From the NCBI RefSeq assembly GCF_042263505.1, contig NZ_JBHKFI010000014.1, forward strand, positions 53,435-117,434: 64,000 bases of DNA, in the 5' to 3' direction. The position numbers were made by a program, and so were the translations under genes. Below, one piece after another: positions 42,600 to 50,690 of this stretch. Every line of letters begins with the position of its first letter. Within the stretch, counting starts at the first letter, position 1. The notes below the pieces were generated by a model. That model did no database searches and was not told the origin of the DNA. It was given only the letters and a program-made list of their open reading frames with translations. The stretch is from Bacillus_BE sp042263505 (GTDB lineage: Bacteria > Bacillota > Bacilli > Bacillales > Cytobacillaceae).

Positions 42600-42983
42600 T
42601 TGTTTGTGAATATCATTATTTCGAATGTGGCACAAGAACCTATTTACGAGCAAATTGTGAGTCAAATTAAACAATTAATAATGAGGGGAGAACTTACTCC
42701 AGACCAAGCCTTACCTTCCATTCGAAATTTAGCTAAGGAGCTTCAAATAAGCGTCATAACGACTAAGAGGGCCTATGATGAGCTTGAAAGGGGAGGGTTT
42801 ATTGTGACGGTTCCTGGGAAAGGGTCATTTATTGCCGCACAAAATAAAGAACTCTTTCGTGAAGCAAGGATTAAAGAAGTGGAGGAAAAAATGGGCGAGG
42901 CAGTTTCAACAGCTAAATTGGTTGGAATCACCCTCGATGAGTTAAAGGACATACTTATTCTTTTATATGAGGAGGGAGAATAA
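42600..42983 (+). CDS. GntR-family repressor, YtrA subfamily
   Basis: 127 residues: a GntR winged helix (EPIYEQIVSQIKQLIMRGELTPDQALPSIRNLAKELQISVITTKRAYDELERGGFI, outlined) followed by a short two-helix tail, the YtrA type that always precedes ABC exporter genes. The start is TTG 42600 or GTG 42606; GGGG at 42591 allows either. It is coupled to the ABC ATPase gene by a 1-nt overlap. In related systems (ytr, pmtR) the repressor is released by cell-envelope-active peptides. Confidence 0.9.
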   Translation: MFVNIIISNVAQEPIYEQIVSQIKQLIMRGELTPDQALPSIRNLAKELQISVITTKRAYDELERGGFIVTVPGKGSFIAAQNKELFREARIKEVEEKMGEAVSTAKLVGITLDELKDILILLYEEGE

Positions 42984-43849
42984 TGGACAAAATTCTTGAA
43001 ATCACCAATTTAAGTAAACACTATAAGGATTTTTCTTTGAAAAATTTAAATCTTTCCTTAGATCGAGGATTTATTATGGGGTTTATTGGTCCAAATGGGG
43101 CAGGGAAAAGTACTACGATTAAATTAATTATGAACTTAATTGCCAAGGATAGTGGAGAAATTAAAGTTTTTGGTATGGATCATCTCAAGCATGAAATGGA
43201 AATCAAGGAGAGAATAGGAATCGTTTATGATTCCAGTCATTTTTATGAGGATCTCACTATTCAGCAAATGAAAAATACCGTTCGCTTATTTTATAAAAAT
43301 TGGGATGATACCGTTTTTTATGCATATGTTCAAAAATTCAATCTCCCGACTTCAAAAAAAATTAAGGATTTGTCAAAAGGGATGAAAATGAAATTCTCTT
43401 TAGCTGTTGCTCTATCCTATCATCCTGAATTATTAATCATGGATGAACCGACATCAGGCTTAGATCCACTGGTGAGGAATGAACTATTGGATATTTTGAT
43501 GGAATTTATTCAGGATGAGCGAAAGGGAATTCTCTTTTCCACTCATATTACTTCTGATTTAGATAAAGTTGCGGATTTTATTACACTCATTCATAATGGC
43601 GAATTGATTTTTAGTAAGCAAAAGGATGATATTTTTGAGCAATATAGAGTATTTAAAGGCAGGAAAGATCTTCTTACCGCTGAAACCAGACCATTTTTCA
43701 TAGGTATTAAGGAGAATGAATTTGGTTTTGAAGGGCTCATACAGGATATAAATCAATGTAAGCAGATGTTTGGTTCTAATATTATTTTAGAAAAACCGAA
43801 TCTTGAGGATATTATGCTATTTTATACAAGAGGTGGTCAAAGTGTTTAA
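42983..43849 (+). CDS. ABC exporter ATPase (YtrB/BcrA-like)
   Basis: 288 residues: Walker A GPNGAGKST, a somewhat altered signature LSKGMKMK, Walker B LLIMDEPTSGLDPL and the switch STHITSDLDKVADF. The C-terminal extension is characteristic of the lantibiotic/peptide-resistance ATPases paired with ABC-2 permeases. It overlaps the permease gene by 8 nt and follows the GntR gene, making one operon. Confidence 0.92.
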   Translation: MDKILEITNLSKHYKDFSLKNLNLSLDRGFIMGFIGPNGAGKSTTIKLIMNLIAKDSGEIKVFGMDHLKHEMEIKERIGIVYDSSHFYEDLTIQQMKNTVRLFYKNWDDTVFYAYVQKFNLPTSKKIKDLSKGMKMKFSLAVALSYHPELLIMDEPTSGLDPLVRNELLDILMEFIQDERKGILFSTHITSDLDKVADFITLIHNGELIFSKQKDDIFEQYRVFKGRKDLLTAETRPFFIGIKENEFGFEGLIQDINQCKQMFGSNIILEKPNLEDIMLFYTRGGQSV

Positions 43850-44489
43850 ACTAATTTGGAAGGATATCGTCATTCAAAAACGAATGGTATTAATCGCACT
43901 TGCTTTCTTTATATTCTTCGTATTCAGTTTTCATTCTTTAGGTCCAGGAGGATTAACGGCGGGTGTTTTAGCGTTATCTTACATTATTACCTTTGGCGCA
44001 AGCGCAATTGAAGATAAATATGGGGTTGAAATCTTACTTAATAGCTTCCCTATAAAAAGATCGATGATTGTGTTATCCAGATATGTGGCGATGTTTTTTT
44101 ATACGGTCATAAATTTACTTGCAAGCTTTCTAGTTTACTATATTGTAAAAACATTAGAATTGCATGTTGAGGTGGTTCCATTTACAGTGGAAGGAGTGAT
44201 GGGATCGATAATAGCTGTTGCTTTATTATCTTCCATAAATTTTCCGATTATTTTTAAGTATGGCTATGTCAAATCAAGATTTGTTAGTATTGCATTTTAT
44301 TTTCTCTTTTTCTTTGGAGGAGGAAATTTAGTCAGCTATTTGAAGGACCATCAATGGCTGGAAAAATGGATTGTTGCTGGTATGAGTTCGAATGAAATCT
44401 ATTTATTATTAATGGTGCCAACCATGGTGCTCATGATTATTTCCATCTTTATTTCGTTAATTATATATAAAAAACGGGAGTTTAGTTAA
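43842..44489 (+). CDS. ABC-2-type permease of the YtrA-controlled exporter
   Basis: 215 residues, about six TM helices, beginning MFKLIWKDIVIQKRM at GTG 43842, with AGAGGTGG upstream. The middle AIEDKYGVEILLNSFPIKRSMIVLSRY is typical of the ABC2_membrane_5 group. It supplies the membrane part of the exporter. The longer frame from 43803 lies inside the ATPase gene and is rejected. Confidence 0.87.
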   Translation: MFKLIWKDIVIQKRMVLIALAFFIFFVFSFHSLGPGGLTAGVLALSYIITFGASAIEDKYGVEILLNSFPIKRSMIVLSRYVAMFFYTVINLLASFLVYYIVKTLELHVEVVPFTVEGVMGSIIAVALLSSINFPIIFKYGYVKSRFVSIAFYFLFFFGGGNLVSYLKDHQWLEKWIVAGMSSNEIYLLLMVPTMVLMIISIFISLIIYKKREFS

Positions 44490-44590
44490 GCGTCAATTAT
44501 GTTTTGTCTATTTGATGCTTTGAATTGGAGCGGTATCCTAAATACTCTTGCTATATTGGTTCATTAATTATGATAAATATTTCCAATAGA

Positions 44591-44626
44591 AACACCTTAG
44601 TTATCTCCTAACTAAGGTGTTTTTGA
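44591..44626 (+). terminator. Terminator of the YtrA-type operon
   Basis: A perfect 13-bp stem AACACCTTAGTTA / TAACTAAGGTGTT with a 5-nt loop runs into T4; the next promoter starts within one base of the tail. Confidence 0.93.
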
Positions 44627-44655
44627 TTGACATTATCTAAAAAACTAGTTAAAAT
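44627..44655 (+). promoter_or_regulatory. Sigma-A promoter of the HlyD/DHA2 efflux pair
   Basis: TTGACA (44627-44632) and TAAAAT (44650-44655) are 17 bp apart. Confidence 0.75.
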
Positions 44656-44668
44656 TACCTTCATTAAA

Positions 44669-44695
44669 TTAATAGTTAATATAGTGAACTATTAA
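44669..44695. promoter_or_regulatory. Inverted repeat downstream of the efflux promoter
   Basis: TTAATAGTT and AACTATTAA are perfect 9-bp arms with a 9-bp centre at the expected transcription start. A MarR- or TetR-type repressor could bind; none is encoded beside it. Confidence 0.65.
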
Positions 44696-44801
44696 TCTTA
44701 TTTAAGATTGGGAATGACTATTTTGGGATTAGGGAGGAAGTAAAGTAGTTATTTGTGATGTGAAGGCTATAAACTTTGGAGTTTTGAATGGAGGATGAAT
44801 C

Positions 44802-45467
44802 ATGAATATGAGAAGAATGGTCGTATTAAATATCATTACCTTGATTATTTTAGTTGGAGCTGGATTTGGAGGCTTTTATTTCATAAATCAGGCATCTAAT
44901 TATGTAAAAACGGATAATGCGAAAATCGATGGACAGCAAATTGCCATCTCTGCACCTGCAACAGGAAAATTAGTGGATTGGAAGGGATTCTCCAATCATT
45001 CATTTGCGAAAAACGGTTCTCTTGGAAAGGTTCAAGTAGCTGCTCCAACACCACAGGATCCAACGAATACAACTAAAGTGGATATTAAAGCACCTACAAA
45101 TTTAACAGTTGTTGCCAATAAAGCGATTGCGAATAATTTAGTGGCAGCCGGAACTCCACTTGCCTATGCTTATGATTTTAAACATTTATGGGTAACCGCC
45201 AATATTAAGGAAACTGCCATACAGGATATTAAGGAAGGGCAAGAGGTTGACATCTATGTGGATGCGTATGAAAATGCCACGCTAAAAGGAACAGTAGATG
45301 AGATTGGCTTAACCTCTGCAAGTGTATTCTCATTACTGCCAACAGGAAATTCTGACGCCAATTATACAAAAGTCACTCAAGTAGTACCTGTAAAAATTTC
45401 GATTGACGATGCTGAAGGATATGATATTTTACCAGGAATGAATGTATCCGTAAGAATTCATAAATAA
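44802..45467 (+). CDS. HlyD/EmrA-type membrane fusion (adaptor) protein, short form
   Basis: 221 residues: one N-terminal TM helix (about 8-28), then the biotinyl-lipoyl-like beta domain beginning VKTDNAKIDGQQIAISAPATGKLVDWK and the barrel segment VDEIGLTSASVFSLLP. Unlike EmrA it has almost no coiled-coil hairpin, as expected without an outer-membrane channel. It resembles B. subtilis YhbJ, which accompanies the pump YhcA. GGAGG lies 7 nt before the ATG. Confidence 0.88.
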   Translation: MNMRRMVVLNIITLIILVGAGFGGFYFINQASNYVKTDNAKIDGQQIAISAPATGKLVDWKGFSNHSFAKNGSLGKVQVAAPTPQDPTNTTKVDIKAPTNLTVVANKAIANNLVAAGTPLAYAYDFKHLWVTANIKETAIQDIKEGQEVDIYVDAYENATLKGTVDEIGLTSASVFSLLPTGNSDANYTKVTQVVPVKISIDDAEGYDILPGMNVSVRIHK

Positions 45468-45480
45468 AGAAGGTGGTTTC

Positions 45481-47181
45481 ATGTCCACAACCTATCTAGT
45501 CAGTTATATCATATTCGCCATAATTGTATTGTCAACGATTAATTATTTTTATATAAAAAAGCCAAAATTTAAAAGAGCGATTGAAAATGAGGAACCATCT
45601 GAAGAACAACAGATGAGTGTTGGAAAAATCATGTTTGTTCTCCTATTTGGGATGTTTGTGGCAATTTTAAATCAGACGGTTTTGAATGTTGCGTTACCGG
45701 TCATGATGACGGATTTAAATGTAAGTGCAACAACAGGACAATGGCTATTGACAGGATTTATGCTCGTAAATGGGATGTTAATTCCGATTAGTGCATTTTT
45801 GGTTGAAACATTTGGTTTTCGTAAACTTTTTATTGCTGCAATGGTTTCTTTTACGCTTGGGTCATTGATTTGTGCAGTCTCTGGGACCTTTGTCCTTATC
45901 ATGGTTGGCCGTGTTGTTCAAGCAATTGGTGCTGGGATATTAATGCCACTCGGAATGAATATCTTTATGACTGTTTTTCCGCCAGAAAAGCGTGGTGCGG
46001 CAATGGGAACCATGGGGATTGCGATGATTTTGGCACCAGCTCTTGGGCCAACCCTTTCCGGATGGATTGTGCAAAATTTTGATTGGCACATCATGTTTTA
46101 TGGAATGGTTGTTTTTGGCGTTATTGATATTTTATTTGCCATTAGATGGTTCAAAATATACAACCAATTGTCAAAGCCTACCCCTGATATACTTGGGATT
46201 ATTTATTCAAGTCTAGGATTCGGAAGCCTGCTCTATGGTTTTAGTGAAGCAGGAACGGATGGCTGGGGCAGTGCAAAAGTTATAGTTTCATTAATTATTG
46301 GGGTTATATTTTTAGTTATCTTTACATGGAGACAATTAAAAATAGAAAAACCGTTATTAGATTTGCATGTTTTTAAATTTAATATTTATACTTTCACTCT
46401 GATTATTAACTCGATTGTTACGATGGCCATGTATGGCGGGATGCTTCTGTTACCGATTTATCTGCAGAATATCCGCGGATTTACACCTATTGAATCAGGG
46501 CTGTTGTTATTGCCAGGCTCACTTGTGATGGGCTTTATGGGTCCAATTGCAGGGAAAATCTTCGACAAGCATGGTATAAGGGTTCTGGCCATTGTAGGCT
46601 TATCCATTACGACGATTGCCACATATGAATTTACAAAGCTTACCGGTCAAACACCATATAAAACCATATTGACGTTTTATATCATTCGTTCCTTTGGAAT
46701 GTCTTTGATTATGATGCCAATTATGACAGCTGGGATGAACCAATTGCCAATGAAATTAATCTCACATGGAACGGCTCTCTCAAACACGATTCGCCAAGTC
46801 GCTGGTTCAATAGGTACAGCTTTACTCGTAACGATCATGACGCAACAAACCACTAATCATTTGGATGATTATGGTCATGCCTTAACGAAAACAGATTTGA
46901 TTCTTTCCAATAGTTTTAACCAAATTGGTCAAGGGGTTTCCGCGGCTCTAGGTATACCATCAGGTGCCTCTGATACAGTTTCTACAAGTTTAATTTATGC
47001 GCAAGCAGCAAAAACATCAACGATACATGGGATTAATGATGCCTTTTTAATCGCAACTATTCTAGCATTTGTTGCAACGGTTTTATCATTTTTCTTACAA
47101 AAACCAAAGCAAAATTCTCTAAATGAAGAATTACCTACTAATGAAAGTGCAAATAATCAGCGCACAGAAATAGAAGGATAA
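45481..47181 (+). CDS. DHA2-family (EmrB-type) multidrug MFS transporter
   Basis: 566 residues, 14 TM helices plus an extra N-terminal helix (residues 1-22) before the core. Core motifs are LNQTVLNVALPVMMTDL, WLLTGFMLVNGMLIP, GRVVQAIGAGILMPLGM and ILAPALGPTLSGWIV. It lies 13 nt after the adaptor gene, so the two should form a bipartite exporter like B. subtilis YhbJ-YhcA. It is clearly related to the pump at 5886. Confidence 0.92.
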   Translation: MSTTYLVSYIIFAIIVLSTINYFYIKKPKFKRAIENEEPSEEQQMSVGKIMFVLLFGMFVAILNQTVLNVALPVMMTDLNVSATTGQWLLTGFMLVNGMLIPISAFLVETFGFRKLFIAAMVSFTLGSLICAVSGTFVLIMVGRVVQAIGAGILMPLGMNIFMTVFPPEKRGAAMGTMGIAMILAPALGPTLSGWIVQNFDWHIMFYGMVVFGVIDILFAIRWFKIYNQLSKPTPDILGIIYSSLGFGSLLYGFSEAGTDGWGSAKVIVSLIIGVIFLVIFTWRQLKIEKPLLDLHVFKFNIYTFTLIINSIVTMAMYGGMLLLPIYLQNIRGFTPIESGLLLLPGSLVMGFMGPIAGKIFDKHGIRVLAIVGLSITTIATYEFTKLTGQTPYKTILTFYIIRSFGMSLIMMPIMTAGMNQLPMKLISHGTALSNTIRQVAGSIGTALLVTIMTQQTTNHLDDYGHALTKTDLILSNSFNQIGQGVSAALGIPSGASDTVSTSLIYAQAAKTSTIHGINDAFLIATILAFVATVLSFFLQKPKQNSLNEELPTNESANNQRTEIEG

Positions 47182-47511
47182 AGAAAACTCGCTGATTGGC
47201 GAGCCTTCAGGCGAAGATTAGGCGTAGTTGCGCTTATACGTAATTCCTAAAATTGGCTTCTACGTCGAATTTTCATCATTGATGCCAATTTATGCTTTAT
47301 TTAAGTATAAAAAAGAAAGGGCTTATCGAAAATGATTCTTGATGAATAATCATATTTCATCAATCGTTTTGGATAGGTCCTTTTCATATAGGAATTATGA
47401 CACAATTGGAGTATTCTATAATTATAATCAGCTAAACTTCATGAGAGTATAAACAAATGGAAAATAGAAGGGTAAAATGAAATTATAATCGAGTTCAAAG
47501 GAGTGAGGGGA
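47182..47511. other. Gap with a large imperfect hairpin
   Basis: No gene is seen. At about 47317-47385 two arms of some 25 nt (GGCTTATCGAAAATGATT... and ...AATCGTTTTGGATAGGTCC) pair imperfectly and end in TTTTC, probably terminating the efflux operon. The rest is AT-rich and contains the promoter of the CBS gene, not identified. Confidence 0.5.
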
Positions 47512-47970
47512 ATGAAGGCCAGAGATATCATGGTCAGAAATGTCATCAAAGTGAAAGAAAATCAGTTAATCGAAGATGTACTTGATCGCTTTGTAGAGTA
47601 TCGCATTAGTGGTATACCAGTAGTCAATGAGCAAAATGAGTTAGTTGGTTATGTAAGTGACGGAGATATTATGAAGTGGTTAGGAAAACATGATCCAGTT
47701 ATTATTGATTATTTTTATTTTACAACGGTGATTGAAGATGAAGAAAGCTTAGAGGATAAATTTAAAAGACTAATCCGCAAAAATGTCATGGAAGTGGCAA
47801 GAAAAAATGTCATTACCGTTGATGAAAATATGGAAATTGAAAAAGTTGCAGAAATTTTAGGAAGAAAAAAAATTAAAAAAGTACCTGTTGTGAAGAATAA
47901 AATTTTAACAGGAATGATAAGCAGAGGGGATATTGTTCGTTCTTTAAAGCATCGATTCAATATGGAATAG
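47512..47970 (+). CDS. Tandem CBS-domain protein
   Basis: 152 residues composed of two CBS motifs (MKARDIMVRNVIKVKENQLIEDVLDRF to DGDIMKWLG, and ARKNVITVDENMEIEKVAEIL to SRGDIVRSL). Stand-alone CBS pairs bind adenine nucleotides and regulate a partner that is not evident here. The ATG at 47512 has AAAGGAG 8 nt upstream. Confidence 0.9.
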   Translation: MKARDIMVRNVIKVKENQLIEDVLDRFVEYRISGIPVVNEQNELVGYVSDGDIMKWLGKHDPVIIDYFYFTTVIEDEESLEDKFKRLIRKNVMEVARKNVITVDENMEIEKVAEILGRKKIKKVPVVKNKILTGMISRGDIVRSLKHRFNME

Positions 47971-48009
47971 TGTGCTTTTCTTTTATTTTTCTGAATAAAT
48001 CGAATAAAT

Positions 48010-48199
48010 TGTGAATAAGTAGTGGTAATTATCCACAAGCTCAAACGTTATTATATAAAGTTTCCACAGGTTTATTAACATTATCCACAGATTTACGACG
48101 AATTACTTACGTGAAATTAGATTTTTTTAATAGTTGGATTAATAGGGTTTATTGATATTATCCACATTATCAACAGTTCTGTGGATAATGTTATTCACA
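48010..48199. promoter_or_regulatory. DnaA-box cluster
   Basis: Eight 9-mers resembling the DnaA box TTATNCACA occur in 190 bp. Exact TTATCCACA: 48029-48037, 48081-48089, 48158-48166 on plus and 48180-48188 on minus. TTATTCACA: 48191-48199 on plus and 48010-48018 on minus. One-mismatch forms: TTATTAACA 48072-48080 and TTATCAACA 48167-48175. Several are directly adjacent, giving DnaA filament-like spacing. An AT-rich stretch lies at 48118-48157. There is no dnaA or dnaN here, so a DnaA-titrating or regulatory cluster like those described in B. subtilis is more likely than oriC. Confidence 0.88.
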
Positions 48200-48200
48200 G

Positions 48201-48247
48201 ATTCACATAAAAGCAGCAGAAAAAATTTACTGCTGCTTTATGTGAAG
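48201..48247. terminator. Hairpin downstream of yfhD
   Basis: CACATAAAGCAGCAG and its complement form a long stem, with one extra A, between the DnaA-box cluster and the yfhD stop. The T-tract is interrupted, so it may be a barrier hairpin rather than a pure terminator. Confidence 0.6.
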
Positions 48248-48258
48248 AATACCTTTAC

Positions 48259-48444
48259 TTATCGTTTATTCCTTTTTCCTCTTTCGTCCGCTGCTTTAGA
48301 ACGTGCCATAGCTTCTAGATCCTCATGATCTGCCAAATCCCGATCAAATTCCACATCTAAACCGTCAGATTTTAAATTTTTTGGAACTTGTGGAAGAGAT
48401 GCCTTGTTGCGATCTCGCGTTTTTTGTCCTTGAGCACGACCCAA
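48259..48444 (-). CDS. yfhD: YfhD family small protein
   Basis: 61 residues from TTG 48444 (GRAQGQKTRDRNKASLPQVPKN), with AAAGGGG 10 nt upstream. The pattern NKxxLPQVP followed by an acidic middle and EAMARSKAADERGKRNKR matches B. subtilis YfhD. Function unknown; it is a sporulating-Bacillus protein and its location before recX agrees with B. subtilis gene order. Confidence 0.85.
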   Translation of the reverse strand: MGRAQGQKTRDRNKASLPQVPKNLKSDGLDVEFDRDLADHEDLEAMARSKAADERGKRNKR

Positions 48445-48598
48445 GAGAAAAACCCCTTTCACTTGAAAAAGTACGGAATGCCAAAAGGTCCGCAATTTTA
48501 TAGTGCACATTAACACATTGATATATGTTGGAAATGTTTTTCACTTCGTTTCTTGGGTATTAAAGAACAAATTGTTTGACTGGAAAGGACTGATAAAC

Positions 48599-48721
48599 TT
48601 ATTTAATTTCTCTAGTCTTAAATCCCCCAGCTTGATCGGCTCTTCTGAATTCCCTGCTGTATGTAACCTCTTGCATACTAGATAAATTTCTTCTTCTTTT
48701 TTCCTTCTTCTTCTTTTCCAT
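48599..48721 (-). CDS. yfhE: YfhE family small protein
   Basis: A 40-residue gene: MEKKKKEKRRRN, then LSSMQEVTYSREFRRADQAG and a basic end GFKTREIK. This matches the YfhE family (very basic start, LSSxQEVxYxxEF motif). AAAGGATG precedes the ATG by 7 nt. Located between yfhD and recX as in B. subtilis. Function unknown. Confidence 0.82.
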   Translation of the reverse strand: MEKKKKEKRRRNLSSMQEVTYSREFRRADQAGGFKTREIK

Positions 48722-48866
48722 TTAAAACATCCTTTCGTGATTTAAATCGAAACTAGTCATGCACATTTTTCCCTAAATGGTACAATTCATACAGAAAAAC
48801 ATGAATGGTCTTTAAAATCAGCAAGTTGAAAGAAAATATGCTAAATTATTAATGGAGGTGAATCGT

Positions 48867-49682
48867 TTGGCTATTATTACAAAGATCACCGTACAGAAAA
48901 ATAAAAGTGACCGCTATAATATTTTTATGGATTATGGGAAAGGCGAAGAATATGCCTTTAGTCTGGATGAGGATGTTTTAATTAAATCTCATCTGAAAAA
49001 GGGATTAGAACTGGACCCGTTTTCCATAACAGAGATTACCTATCAGGATGATATCCGCAAGGCTTACAATCTTGCTGTTCAATACTTAGCAAGGCGAATC
49101 CGATCTGAGCATGAAGTTCGAATGTATTTGCATAAAGCAGAAACTGATGAACCAATCATTCAAGAAGTTATTCATAAGTTATATGAATTTCAATTCTTAG
49201 ATGATGAAGAATACGCGAAAGCCTATGTTCGCACTTTGATGAATACGACAGATAAAGGCTCTGTGTCAGCAAGACGAGAATTGAAGGAGAAGGGCATATC
49301 TGAAGCTAATATCGATGTTGCAATGAGAGAGTACTCTTCTGATTTCGAATTTGATAAGGCTAAAGGAATTAGTGCGAAATTTTATCAAAAAAATAAGAAG
49401 GATTCTTTAAGGATTGTGAAGCAAAAGCTTGAACAGCTCCTTATAAGAAAGGGGTATGGGTTAGATTTAATAGCGCAAGTGCTTGAAGAGATCAAAAAAG
49501 ATGATGAGGAAGACAGTGACTTCCAAGCTATTCAGGTTCAAGGGGAGAAGGCAGTTAGAAAATTTTCAAAGCTTAGTGGCTATGAATTTGAACAAAAAAT
49601 GAAGCAGACTTTATATAGGAAAGGTTTTTCCTTAGAATTAGTTGAACGGTACTTAAATGAGTTAATAAGTTCAGAGGAATAA
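48867..49682 (+). CDS. recX: RecA regulatory protein RecX
   Basis: 271 residues from TTG 48867, seven nt after GGAGGTG. Three-helix RecX repeats are visible: YNLAVQYLARRIRSEHEVRMYLHKA, FLDDEEYAKAYVRTLMNTTDKGSVSARRELKEKGIS (outlined) and a C-terminal FEQKMKQTLYRKGFSLELVERYLNEL. It binds and caps RecA filaments, modulating recombination. yfhH follows with a 38-nt gap, probably cotranscribed. Confidence 0.93.
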   Translation: MAIITKITVQKNKSDRYNIFMDYGKGEEYAFSLDEDVLIKSHLKKGLELDPFSITEITYQDDIRKAYNLAVQYLARRIRSEHEVRMYLHKAETDEPIIQEVIHKLYEFQFLDDEEYAKAYVRTLMNTTDKGSVSARRELKEKGISEANIDVAMREYSSDFEFDKAKGISAKFYQKNKKDSLRIVKQKLEQLLIRKGYGLDLIAQVLEEIKKDDEEDSDFQAIQVQGEKAVRKFSKLSGYEFEQKMKQTLYRKGFSLELVERYLNELISSEE

Positions 49683-49719
49683 ATCATCCTTAATAATCTA
49701 GATATGAAGGTGAGAATGG

Positions 49720-50049
49720 ATGGAACAAGAGAAAAGATTTAGTGAAATGACACCATATGAACTTCAACAAGAAATTGCAAAGCTAAATGAAAAGGCCCGT
49801 AAGGCAGAGCAAATGGGGATGGTTAATGAATTTTCTGTATTGGAAAGAAAGGCAGTAATGGCTAAGTCCTATTTGCTCAATCCAGCTGATTTTAAGTCAG
49901 GTGAAATATATGAAGTTGAAGGGGATCCTTTAGCATATTTCAAAATTGATTATATAAATGGCGTATTTGCATGGGGGTTCCGGTTGCAAGGCAAGGATAA
50001 GGAAGAGGCACTGCCAATTTCTATGTTAAAAAAATTAAAGGAATTCTAA
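49720..50049 (+). CDS. yfhH: YfhH (DUF1811) protein
   Basis: 109 residues: an N-terminal helical hairpin (YELQQEIAKLNEKARKAEQMGMVNEFSVLERKAVMAKSYLL, outlined) followed by a small beta-barrel with GEIYEVEGDPLAYFKIDYINGVFAWGFRL. It matches YfhH, whose structure is known but whose function is not. AAGGTGAGA precedes the ATG. Confidence 0.9.
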   Translation: MEQEKRFSEMTPYELQQEIAKLNEKARKAEQMGMVNEFSVLERKAVMAKSYLLNPADFKSGEIYEVEGDPLAYFKIDYINGVFAWGFRLQGKDKEEALPISMLKKLKEF

Positions 50050-50077
50050 AGTAGTTATCCTTTAGAATTCCTTTCCG
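50037..50077 (+). terminator. Terminator of recX-yfhH
   Basis: A perfect 15-bp stem AAAGGAATTCTAAAG / CTTTAGAATTCCTTT overlaps the yfhH stop codon; the T-run is short. Confidence 0.75.
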
Positions 50078-50087
50078 ACTTTTTGCA

Positions 50088-50243
50088 CTATTTGTTTCTA
50101 TGGGAAGAGGCATACATTCGTTCTTGAGGATGTGTGTTTATTGTTCCATCAGCTCGTCTCGAGGTAAATTCCGTTTTAGCTCGAGGCTCGCCCTCAAGCT
50201 TATTATCATGACCATATGGAAATCCTTTTACTTTATTTCGCAA
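50088..50243 (-). CDS. sspK: Small acid-soluble spore protein K
   Basis: 51 residues: RNKVKGFPYGHDNKLEGEPRAKTEF, then SRRADGTINTHPQERMYASS. This is the SspK pattern (minor SASP of forespores). TTG 50243 follows GGGTGGTG. It is divergent from yfhJ, as in B. subtilis. Its presence indicates a spore former. Confidence 0.93.
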   Translation of the reverse strand: MRNKVKGFPYGHDNKLEGEPRAKTEFTSRRADGTINTHPQERMYASSHRNK

Positions 50244-50385
50244 GAAAAACACCACCCTATTGAAGGATAAAAGAAAAGAATCTTTGGGAAAAACCTTAAT
50301 TGGTCTTTCACAATATTTAGTATCAGACTTTTTCGCTGATACTATGTTCATCAGCTTGCTTAAATCGACTGGAAAAGAGGGAAGA

Positions 50386-50658
50386 ATGTTGAATGAATAT
50401 CAAAAAAGACTGATTGAATTGCTGCTTGAAAAAAACCACAATATTTCTTATAGCCAAGCTCAAAACTGGGTGGAATTATTATGGGATGATTTTGAAACAA
50501 CTTATGCAAAGGCAGGAGAGAAATACAGAGGCAGCGAAATGACTGAAAAGGTTGTTCGACAGTGGATCAATCATTATGGGGAAAAGCTTCATGAATTTTC
50601 TTCGAATAATCCGAAGTATAAGCATTTACTTGATCAAGATTTATCCAAGCTTCATTAG
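50386..50658 (+). CDS. yfhJ: YfhJ (WVELL) protein
   Basis: 90 residues containing YSQAQNWVELLWDDFETTYAKAG, the namesake WVELL motif, and a helical C terminus. ATG 50386 is near a weak GAGGGAAG; the longer frame from 50260 overlaps the spore gene promoter region and is rejected. Function unknown; position matches B. subtilis yfhJ. Confidence 0.88.
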   Translation: MLNEYQKRLIELLLEKNHNISYSQAQNWVELLWDDFETTYAKAGEKYRGSEMTEKVVRQWINHYGEKLHEFSSNNPKYKHLLDQDLSKLH

Positions 50659-50690
50659 AAAAAGCGATGCAAATGGCGCATCGCTTTTAA
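50659..50690. terminator. Bidirectional terminator between yfhJ and yfhP
   Basis: AAAAGCGATGC / GCATCGCTTTT forms a perfect 11-bp stem with T-runs on both strands between convergent genes. Confidence 0.9.

Noticed and set aside
47317..47385. Third copy of the structured repeat or a MITE
   Set aside because: The imperfect hairpin shares no sequence with the 328-bp element and has no terminal repeats or target duplication.
48010..48199. Chromosomal or plasmid origin of replication
   Set aside because: DnaA boxes are dense, but no dnaA, dnaN, rep or par gene is nearby and the surrounding genes are ordinary yfh genes; a regulatory DnaA cluster is the simpler reading.
48503..48685. Plus-strand ORF of 60 codons
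   Set aside because: It lacks an SD and overlaps yfhE on the minus strand, which has a good SD and a recognised family pattern.
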